From an uncultured Lysobacteraceae bacterium (GTDB lineage Bacteria > Pseudomonadota > Gammaproteobacteria > Xanthomonadales > Xanthomonadaceae), in NCBI GenBank assembly GCA_946482565.1, contig CAMLSB010000061.1, positions 1 to 9,794 of the forward strand: 9,794 nt of DNA, in the 5' to 3' direction. The number at the start of each line of letters is the position of its first letter. Position 1 is the stretch's first letter. Of the stretch, positions 1-9,794 are shown in pieces. A model generated the notes under the pieces. It was not told the origin of the DNA, ran no database searches, and saw only the letters and a list, made by a program, of their open reading frames with translations. The position numbers were made by a program, and so were the translations under genes.

Positions 1-2927
<2,927 letters not shown>

Positions 2928-2948
2928 TTTACCATGTCCGGACTGACC

Positions 2949-2954
2949 GAGGAG
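2949..2954 (+). promoter_or_regulatory. Shine-Dalgarno GAGGAG of the exported-protein gene
   Basis: GAGGAG ends seven bases before the ATG at 2962, the optimal spacing. It fixes the start of the exported protein and makes the alternative ATG at 2934, in another frame, unlikely. A weak TACCAT at 2930-2935 could be its -10 box, but no -35 supports it. Confidence 0.75.
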
Positions 2955-2961
2955 CCCTTGC

Positions 2962-3657
2962 ATGCGCATCATTCCGTTCGTTTTCGCGGCCCTGCTGGCC
3001 ATCGCCATGCCCGCACGCGCCCAGCAGCAGGCACGGCCCTACGAGCAGGTGCCGATCAACGACCTCGTGTCCCAGACCCAGAAGGCGAGCCCCTCGGCGG
3101 GCACGGTGGACCTGGTGTGGTGGCTGCCGCCGGCGTTCTGGGAAGTCTCGCTGGCGCACGCGCCGGGCGTGGATGATTCGATGCGCAAGGAGATCCACGA
3201 CCTGTTCGGGAAATACGTCGTCGTCGCGGCGGTCAAGGGCGCGATCGGCAACTTCGGCGTCAACAGCTACCTCAGCGAGGACGAGCTGCGCGGGAAGTTG
3301 CAACTGGTCGCGCCCGATGGCTCGGTGCACACGCCCATCGCAACGGCCGACCTCGACCCGCGGCTGAACGTCGTGGTCGGCGTGCTCAAGCCGGTATTCC
3401 AGAGCATGCTGGGCGACCTCGGCAAGAACCTGAATTTCTTCGCGTTCCCTGGCGAGGCCGACGGCCACGCCATGGTCGATCCGCTGGGCAAGGGCAAGAT
3501 GGTCGTCAGGCTCGACGGCGAGGACTATGACTTCCGCCTGCCACTGGACGCGCTGCTCGTGCCCAGCCAGGACCCGAAGACGCTGGAGCAGTTCCCCGGC
3601 AGCTATCGCTTCAATCCCTACACCGGCGCCGCGCTGCGCACCACGGCACCGGAGTGA
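2962..3657 (+). CDS. Exported protein of unknown function
   Basis: The family is not recognised. The 231-aa product has a clear Sec-type signal peptide: Arg2, a hydrophobic run FVFAALLAIAM (6-16), and an Ala-Arg-Ala (18-20) cleavage site before Gln21. It should therefore be periplasmic, or outer-membrane associated. There is no lipobox, no cysteine and no second membrane segment. The mature part opens with a Gln-rich stretch, then DLVWWLPPAFWEVSLA (50-65), a hydrophobic helix-like VVVAAVKGAIGNFGV (86-100), a region with LQLVAPDGSVHTPI (113-126), and a Tyr/Phe-rich end FPGSYRFNPYTG (211-222). No catalytic motif is visible. Codon use matches the neighbours, so it is a resident gene. It is divergent from pyrG and directly upstream of parE: its TGA lies 8 bases before the parE ATG, so the two are probably cotranscribed. 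Confidence 0.85.
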   Translation: MRIIPFVFAALLAIAMPARAQQQARPYEQVPINDLVSQTQKASPSAGTVDLVWWLPPAFWEVSLAHAPGVDDSMRKEIHDLFGKYVVVAAVKGAIGNFGVNSYLSEDELRGKLQLVAPDGSVHTPIATADLDPRLNVVVGVLKPVFQSMLGDLGKNLNFFAFPGEADGHAMVDPLGKGKMVVRLDGEDYDFRLPLDALLVPSQDPKTLEQFPGSYRFNPYTGAALRTTAPE

Positions 3658-3665
3658 GCGCGGGC

Positions 3666-5555
3666 ATGGCCGCACGCTACGACGCCGCCGACATCGAAGT
3701 CCTGTCCGGGCTGGACCCGGTCCGCCGCCGTCCCGGCATGTACACGGACACCGCGCGGCCGAACCACCTGGCGCAGGAAGTCGTCGACAACTCGGTGGAC
3801 GAGGCGCTGGCCGGCCACGCCGGCAGCATCGCGGTGACCTTGCACGCCGATGGCTCGTGCGAGGTGGCGGACGACGGTCGCGGCATGCCGGTCGACATCC
3901 ACCCCGAGGAGAAGGTGCCGGGCGTCGAACTGATCCTCACCCGCCTGCACGCGGGCGGCAAGTTCAACAACCGCAACTACACCTTCTCCGGCGGCCTGCA
4001 CGGCGTCGGCGTGAGCGTGGTCAACGCGCTGTCGAAGCGGCTCGACGTGTTCATCCGCCGCGATGGCAACGAATACCGCATGGCCTTCGCCGACGGCGAT
4101 CGCGCGAGCAGGCTCGAGGTCGTCGGCAGCGTCGGCAAGCGCAATACGGGAACGCGGCTCCGCTTCTGGCCCGACCCGAAGTATTTCGACAGCCCGAAGT
4201 TCAACCTGCGGGCGCTGCGCCACCTGCTGCGCGCGAAGGCCGTGCTCTGCCCCGGCTTGTCCGTGTCGCTGGTGGACGAAGCCAGCGGCGAGCGCTGGGA
4301 ATGGCATTACGAGGACGGGCTGCGCGACTACCTGAAGGGCGAGCTCGCCGGCGCCGAACTGCTGCCGCCGGAGCTGTTTTCCGGGCAACTGCGCAAGGAC
4401 ACGGAGATCGTCGACTGGGCCCTGGCCTGGGTGCCGGAAGGCGAGCTCGTGCAGGAAAGCTACGTCAACCTGATCCCGACGCCGCAGCATGGCACCCACG
4501 TCAACGGCCTGCGCACCGGCTGCACGGACGCGCTGCGCGAGTTCTGCGACTTCCGCAACCTGCTGCCGCGCGGCGTCAAGCTCGCGCCGGAAGACGTGTG
4601 GGACCGCATCGCATTCGTGCTGTCGCTGAAGATGACCGAGCCGCAGTTCAGCGGCCAGACCAAGGAGCGCCTGAGCTCGCGCCAGGCCGCCGGTTTCGTC
4701 GAGGGCGCGGCGCACGACGCGTTCTCGCTGTGGCTCAACACGCACACCGAGGCCGGCGAGAAGATCGCGCAGCTCGCGATCGAGCGCGCGTCGGCACGGC
4801 TCAAGACCGAGAAGCAGGTGGTGCGCAAGAAGGTCACGCAGGGCCCCGCCCTGCCCGGCAAGCTCGCCGACTGCATCTCGCAGGACCTGTCGCGCACCGA
4901 GCTGTTCCTCGTCGAAGGCGATTCGGCGGGCGGCAGCGCGCGCCAGGCGCGCGACAAGGACTTCCAGGCGATCCTGCCGCTGCGCGGCAAGATCCTCAAC
5001 ACCTGGGAAGTCGCCTCGGGCAGCGTGCTGGCCTCGCAGGAAGTGCACGACCTCGCGGTCGCGATCGGCTGCGACCCCGGCAAGGACGACGTGTCCGGCC
5101 TGCGCTACGGCAAGATCGTGATCCTCGCCGACGCCGATTCCGACGGCCTGCACATCGCGACGCTGCTGTCTGCGCTGTTCCTCAAGCACTTCCCGGCACT
5201 CGTCGCCGCCGGCAACGTGTTCGTGGCGATGCCGCCGCTGTTCCGCGTCGACGTGGGCAAGCAGGTGTTCTATGCGCTCGACGAGGAAGAGAAGCGCCTG
5301 CTGCTCGAGAAGATCGAGCGCGAGAAGATCAGGGGCGCCGTGCACGTCACCCGCTTCAAGGGCCTGGGCGAGATGAACCCGTCGCAGTTGCGCGAGTCCA
5401 CCATCCACCCCGATACGCGCCGGCTGGTGCAGCTCACCGTGGACGACGGCGCGCAGACCGCGTCGCTGATGGACATGCTGCTGGGCAAGAAGCGAGCCGG
5501 CGACCGAAAGGCCTGGCTCGAGCGCAAGGGCGACCTCGCCACCCTGGAAGTGTGA
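3666..5555 (+). CDS. parE: DNA topoisomerase IV subunit B (ATPase subunit)
   Basis: ParE is the ATPase and TOPRIM subunit of topoisomerase IV, which with ParC decatenates daughter chromosomes. The 629-aa length matches E. coli ParE (630) rather than the longer proteobacterial GyrB. The GHKL ATPase domain (about 1-220) shows EVVDNSVDEALAGH (38-51, Glu38 and Asn42 as catalytic base and Mg2+ ligand by alignment), ADDGRGMP (68-75) and FSGGLHGVGVSVVNALS (107-123). The transducer carries the switch lysine Lys333 in QTKERLSS. The TOPRIM domain has EGDSAGGSARQARD (417-430), LPLRGKILNT (437-446) and the metal site DADSDGLH (489-496), followed by RFKGLGEMN (563-571). I chose the ATG at 3666, preceded by GGAG at 3651-3654. 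A GTG at 3654, overlapping the upstream TGA as GTGA, would add four residues but lacks a ribosome site. The acidic DADSDG form is ParE-like; GyrB has DADVDG. Confidence 0.97.
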   Translation: MAARYDAADIEVLSGLDPVRRRPGMYTDTARPNHLAQEVVDNSVDEALAGHAGSIAVTLHADGSCEVADDGRGMPVDIHPEEKVPGVELILTRLHAGGKFNNRNYTFSGGLHGVGVSVVNALSKRLDVFIRRDGNEYRMAFADGDRASRLEVVGSVGKRNTGTRLRFWPDPKYFDSPKFNLRALRHLLRAKAVLCPGLSVSLVDEASGERWEWHYEDGLRDYLKGELAGAELLPPELFSGQLRKDTEIVDWALAWVPEGELVQESYVNLIPTPQHGTHVNGLRTGCTDALREFCDFRNLLPRGVKLAPEDVWDRIAFVLSLKMTEPQFSGQTKERLSSRQAAGFVEGAAHDAFSLWLNTHTEAGEKIAQLAIERASARLKTEKQVVRKKVTQGPALPGKLADCISQDLSRTELFLVEGDSAGGSARQARDKDFQAILPLRGKILNTWEVASGSVLASQEVHDLAVAIGCDPGKDDVSGLRYGKIVILADADSDGLHIATLLSALFLKHFPALVAAGNVFVAMPPLFRVDVGKQVFYALDEEEKRLLLEKIEREKIRGAVHVTRFKGLGEMNPSQLRESTIHPDTRRLVQLTVDDGAQTASLMDMLLGKKRAGDRKAWLERKGDLATLEV

Positions 5556-5565
5556 CCGGCGGCCG

Positions 5566-5580
5566 CCCCGCTTTGCGGGG
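5566..5580 (+). terminator. Short GC hairpin after parE, possible weak terminator
   Basis: CCCCGC (5566-5571) and GCGGGG (5575-5580) form a perfect 6-bp stem with a TTT loop, 10 bases past the parE stop. No T tract follows, so strong intrinsic termination is not supported. It may instead be an RNA 3'-end stabiliser. The rest of the 88-base gap up to the peptidase start has no convincing promoter. Confidence 0.35.
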
Positions 5581-5633
5581 ACGCTCGATGGGCTTACGCT
5601 TGGACTGCCCGGGGAGCGGGCGTTCGTCGACAT

Positions 5634-5638
5634 GGGGA
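5634..5638 (+). promoter_or_regulatory. Shine-Dalgarno GGGGA supporting the peptidase start at 5644
   Basis: GGGGA lies five bases before the ATG at 5644 and overlaps the alternative ATG at 5632. For that earlier start the nearest purine-rich site (GGGGAG at 5611-5616) is about 15 bases away, which is too far. This decides the start in favour of 5644. Confidence 0.55.
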
Positions 5639-5643
5639 ATGGA

Positions 5644-7593
5644 ATGAATCGTTCAGGCGCCGCCATCGCGGCAAGCGTGTTGTTGTCCCTGTGTGCCGCG
5701 GATGTCGCCGCGCAGGCCTTGTCCGCCGACGATTTCACCCGACGGGCGGAGGCAACGGACATCTCGATGTCTCCTTCCGGGCAATACGTGGCCATGGCGG
5801 TGCCGACCCCGGACGGCATGGAATCGCGGCTCGAAATCCTCGACATCGCGACCGGCAAGTCGCAGATCCTGCGGTTCGGCCCCCAGCAGCATGTCGGCGA
5901 CATCATCTGGACCGCGGACGAGCAGGTCGTGGTTTCGCGAGCCGAAATGCAACCGATGAAGGCGCAACCCGTCACCCTGGGCGAGCTCTACACCACCGAC
6001 GTCAAGGGCAAGAACCAGGATGTGCTGTTTGGCTACATCCCCGAGCACAACGGCAAGCGGGGCAAGCGCAACGACCACGGCTGGTCCGAAGTCGCCGCCG
6101 TCCTGTCCGCGGAACCCGGCATGGCGCTGGTCGAATTCACCTGCTGGGATTGCGGCGAAGAACCCGACACGGTCATCTTCAAGGTCGACACCCGTACCGG
6201 CGCGCGCAAGGAGGTCGAGCGCCACGGCGACCGCGCCAGCTTCCAGTTCGACCGCACGGGGGAAGCGCGGGTGCGCACGACCTGGACCGACGACGACCAA
6301 CCGGTCCTGGCCTATCGCCGGCACAAGGGCGATGCCTGGGCTCCCCTGCCCAAATCGATCGCGGGCCGGCTGATCGATGCCGTGCGCTTCGCCCCCGACA
6401 ACAACACGCTTTACGCGATCGTCAGCGATGCGGGAGAGCCGGCACAGGCCTATCGCATCGACCTGGATGCGGGTACGCGCACCCGGCTGGCCGGCGATCC
6501 GGACGTGGAAGTCGACGGCTTCATGTATGAAGGCCTCGGCGGCATCCCGTTCGCGGTGACCTACACCGCCGCCAAGCCTGCGCTGCAGTACATCGATCCG
6601 CAGTCCGAGTGGGCGCAGCTGCATGCAGCGCTGATGAAGTCGTTCCCCGGGCAGTTCGTGTCCTTCAGGAGCTTCAGCCGCGACGGCAGCAAGGTGATGT
6701 TCTCGGTCTGGTCCGATCGCAACATCGGCAGCTACTACCTCTACGACCGGACCGCGAAGCAGCTGCAGAAGGTCATCGACTACAAGCCGTGGCTCAAGGT
6801 GGAGGACATGGCGCCGACCCGGCCCATCGAGTTCACCAACCGCGCTGGCCAGAAGCTGTTCGGCTTCTACACCGCCATGGGCAGCGGCCCGAAGCCGATG
6901 GTGGTGATGGCCCACGGCGGTCCCTTCGGCATCTCCGACACCTGGGGCTTCGACGACCAGGTCCAGTTCCTCGCCAGCCGCGGCTACGCGGTGCTGCAGG
7001 TGAACTACCGTGGCTCCGGTGGGCGCGGCGAAGCTTTCGAGGAAGCCGGGTGGAAGGGCTGGGGCACCACCATCCAGCAGGACATCACCGATGGCGTGCA
7101 CTGGGCGATCGAGCAGAAGCTCGCCGACCCCGCGCGCATCTGCACGTTCGGCGCCAGCTTCGGCGGTTACACGGCACTGATCCAGCCGATCCTGGAGCAG
7201 ACGCTGTACAAGTGCGCGATCGGCTACGCGGGTGTCTACGACCTGTCCTTGCTGCAGGGCACGAAGAAGAACCGTGGCATGAACGACAGCGGCGTCCGCT
7301 TCTTCGAGCGCACGATGGGAACCGACCAGGCGATGCTCGCGAAATACTCGCCGGATGCGCGCGCCGCGGAGTTGAACGTCCCCGTCATGCTCGTGCACGG
7401 CACCGACGACAAGAACACCGACATGAACCAGTTCAAGGCGATGGTGTCCGCCATGGACGACGCAGGCAAGCCGGTCGAGACCTATGTCGCCAAGGGCGAA
7501 GGCCACGGCTTCGTGAAGCCGGAGAACCAGGCCGAGCTGTTCCGCCGCATCGCGGCGTTCCTCGACAAGTACATCGGTCCGCACGCGAAGTGA
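5644..7593 (+). CDS. Secreted S9 (prolyl oligopeptidase-like) serine peptidase
   Basis: The product is a 649-aa exported alpha/beta-hydrolase of peptidase family S9, expected to cleave short peptides in the periplasm or outside. A signal peptide (AAIAASVLLSLCAAD, 6-20) ends near Val-Ala-Ala before Gln24; Cys17 lacks a proper lipobox. Residues about 30-385 are beta-strand rich with propeller-like repeats such as DISMSPSGQYVAMAV (39-53) and SFSRDGSKVMFSVWSD (343-358). The catalytic domain (about 390-649) has the oxyanion segment AHGGP (423-427), NYRGSGG (454-460), the nucleophile elbow FGASFGGYTAL with Ser505, Asp589 in VHGTDDKN and His621 in GEGHGF. The triad is complete and correctly ordered. 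An ATG 12 bases earlier (5632) is possible, but the 5644 start has GGGGA five bases upstream and gives the cleaner signal peptide. Substrate specificity (dipeptidyl versus acylaminoacyl versus other) cannot be assigned. Confidence 0.9.
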   Translation: MNRSGAAIAASVLLSLCAADVAAQALSADDFTRRAEATDISMSPSGQYVAMAVPTPDGMESRLEILDIATGKSQILRFGPQQHVGDIIWTADEQVVVSRAEMQPMKAQPVTLGELYTTDVKGKNQDVLFGYIPEHNGKRGKRNDHGWSEVAAVLSAEPGMALVEFTCWDCGEEPDTVIFKVDTRTGARKEVERHGDRASFQFDRTGEARVRTTWTDDDQPVLAYRRHKGDAWAPLPKSIAGRLIDAVRFAPDNNTLYAIVSDAGEPAQAYRIDLDAGTRTRLAGDPDVEVDGFMYEGLGGIPFAVTYTAAKPALQYIDPQSEWAQLHAALMKSFPGQFVSFRSFSRDGSKVMFSVWSDRNIGSYYLYDRTAKQLQKVIDYKPWLKVEDMAPTRPIEFTNRAGQKLFGFYTAMGSGPKPMVVMAHGGPFGISDTWGFDDQVQFLASRGYAVLQVNYRGSGGRGEAFEEAGWKGWGTTIQQDITDGVHWAIEQKLADPARICTFGASFGGYTALIQPILEQTLYKCAIGYAGVYDLSLLQGTKKNRGMNDSGVRFFERTMGTDQAMLAKYSPDARAAELNVPVMLVHGTDDKNTDMNQFKAMVSAMDDAGKPVETYVAKGEGHGFVKPENQAELFRRIAAFLDKYIGPHAK

Positions 7594-7600
7594 CCGGTCG

Positions 7601-7629
7601 CGGGGCCGCGGCGCAATGCCGCGGCCTCG
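7601..7629. terminator. Strong hairpin between convergent genes, probable shared terminator
   Basis: GGCCGCGGC (7604-7612) pairs perfectly with GCCGCGGCC (7618-7626) around a GCAAT loop. On the rightward transcript three more pairs (7601/7629, 7602/7628 and a G-U at 7603/7627) extend the stem to 12. It fills the 41-base gap between the peptidase stop (7591-7593) and the convergent deformylase stop (7635-7637). Neither side has a T tract, so it would work as a GC-rich block or need Rho. Confidence 0.6.
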
Positions 7630-7634
7630 TCCCG

Positions 7635-8453
7635 TCAGGCGAGCGCGGTTTCCAGCAGCTCGCGCAGCAGCGACTGCAGGCGCGAGGCGCCCGCCTCGTC
7701 CCAGTCGAAGCTGTCCTCGTCCACGTAGTTGCGCTGGCTGATCTCCAGCTGCACGGCGTCCACGCCCCGCGCGGGCGCACCGTAATGGCGCGTGATGTAG
7801 CCGCCCTTGAAACGGCCGTTCGCGACCCAGTCGTAGTTCGATTGGGCCGACAGCACGGCTTCGAGCCGTGCCTGCAACGCCTGCGAACAACTCGCGCCGC
7901 CCGCGGTCCCGAGGTTCAGGTCCGGCAAGCGGCCTTCGAACAGGAACGGCACCTCGCCGCGGATCGAATGCCCTTCCCACAGCACCACGCGACCGTGCGC
8001 GGCATGCAGGCGCGCGAGTTCGGCGGCCAGCGCGTCGTGGTAGGGACGCCAATAGCGCTCGACGCGCGAGGCGATTTCCGGCGCGTCGGGCACCTGTCCT
8101 TCGAGGTAGACTGGATCGCCACTGAAGCGCACCGCCGGGCACAGGCCCGTGGTGTTCTGCCCCGGATACAGCGAGGTGTCGTCCTCGGGCCGGTTCAGGT
8201 CGACGACGTAGCGCGAATGCCGTGGCACCAGCACCGACGCACCGAGTTCGCGCGCGAACGCATACAGGCGCGAGACGTGCCAGTCGGTGTCCGGCGCGCG
8301 TCGCGCCTCCGGCGTCATGCGCGCCGCCAGCCCGGGCGGGATCACGCTGCCGTCGTGCGGCAGGCTCACGAGCAGCGGCGCCGTGCCGCGGTGCAGGCTG
8401 AAGATCTCCTGGCCGATCCCGTGGTCGCGGGTGTCGTGGTTCGTGTCGCCCAT
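7635..8453 (-). CDS. hutG: N-formylglutamate amidohydrolase (deformylase)
   Basis: This family (N-formylglutamate amidohydrolase, a zinc-dependent hydrolase fold) releases formate and L-glutamate from N-formylglutamate in the HutF-type histidine degradation branch. The product is 272 aa, the normal length. Conserved segments visible are LVSLPHDGSVIPP (28-40), DTDWHVSRLY (55-64), SRYVVDLNRPEDDTSLYPG (80-98), LWEGHSIRGEVPFLFEG (158-174), LPDLNLGTAGGASC (176-189), RFKGGYITRHYG (214-225) and AVQLEISQRNYVDE (233-246); the His, Asp and Glu residues there are the likely metal and substrate ligands. The start ATG (8451-8453) has a strong GGAGG six bases upstream and lies 20 bases after the gor stop, so the pair is probably cotranscribed. 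No other hut gene is in the window, so membership in a histidine pathway is inferred from family only; a related formyl-amino-acid amidohydrolase is the alternative, and the symbol is tentative. Confidence 0.88.
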   Translation of the reverse strand: MGDTNHDTRDHGIGQEIFSLHRGTAPLLVSLPHDGSVIPPGLAARMTPEARRAPDTDWHVSRLYAFARELGASVLVPRHSRYVVDLNRPEDDTSLYPGQNTTGLCPAVRFSGDPVYLEGQVPDAPEIASRVERYWRPYHDALAAELARLHAAHGRVVLWEGHSIRGEVPFLFEGRLPDLNLGTAGGASCSQALQARLEAVLSAQSNYDWVANGRFKGGYITRHYGAPARGVDAVQLEISQRNYVDEDSFDWDEAGASRLQSLLRELLETALA

Positions 8454-8459
8454 GCCGTG

Positions 8460-8464
8460 CCTCC
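8460..8464 (-). promoter_or_regulatory. Shine-Dalgarno GGAGG of the deformylase gene
   Basis: On the leftward strand GGAGG lies six bases before the ATG at 8451-8453. It fixes the start and rules out the long open extension of this frame that runs antiphase through gor. Confidence 0.8.
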
Positions 8465-8473
8465 GCGGGCTGC

Positions 8474-9794
<1,321 letters not shown>

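Noticed and set aside
3654..3665. GTG start for parE overlapping the upstream stop as GTGA
   Set aside because: No ribosome site lies at a suitable distance before the GTG, whereas the ATG at 3666 has GGAG upstream and matches the usual ParE N-terminus.
3618..5975. Long leftward open frame (785 codons) opposite parE
   Set aside because: It is antisense to a fully conserved ParE. The translation is rich in Ala, Arg, Val, His and Leu with no family motifs, as expected from GC-rich third-position bias.
5653..8142. Long leftward open frame (829 codons) across the peptidase and deformylase
   Set aside because: It crosses the convergent terminator and two well-supported genes, has no motif and Arg/Ala-rich composition, so it is a shadow frame.

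Overview
The window is chromosomal housekeeping DNA from a GC-rich gammaproteobacterium, most likely a member of the Xanthomonadaceae/Lysobacteraceae (Lysobacter, Luteimonas or Xanthomonas-like). The basis is the pyrG-kdsA-eno gene order, protein sequences close to remembered Xanthomonas enolase, CTP synthase and ParE sequences, and strong G/C bias at third codon positions that produces long antisense open frames. No tRNA, rRNA, IS element, CRISPR array, prophage gene or integration site is visible.

Layout. Positions 1-2841 hold a leftward operon, pyrG (CTP synthase) - kdsA (KDO-8-phosphate synthase) - eno (enolase, cut by the left edge). pyrG and kdsA overlap by four bases (ATGA); kdsA and eno are 32 bases apart. 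The operon joins CTP supply with KDO synthesis for LPS, where KDO is activated by CTP, and enolase supplies PEP, the second substrate of KdsA. A 120-base divergent intergenic region (2842-2961) follows. It has a candidate pyrG -10 box and a perfect 10-base inverted repeat whose arms are 63 bp apart.

Rightward from 2962 come an unrecognised small exported protein, parE (topoisomerase IV subunit B) and a secreted S9-type serine peptidase. The exported-protein stop and the parE start region lie within a few bases of each other. A strong GC hairpin at 7601-7629 separates the peptidase from a convergent leftward pair: a glutathione-disulfide reductase gene (gor, N-terminus beyond the right edge) followed by an N-formylglutamate deformylase-like gene.

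I see no new multi-gene system here. The most unusual sequence is in gor: a GGCGAC hexanucleotide repeat encodes an acidic Gly-Asp run inserted in a surface loop of the dimerisation domain, and a shorter copy lies in the NADPH domain. Other points worth a look are the spaced inverted repeat upstream of pyrG, the metal-dependent signature of KdsA, and the unidentified exported protein next to parE.
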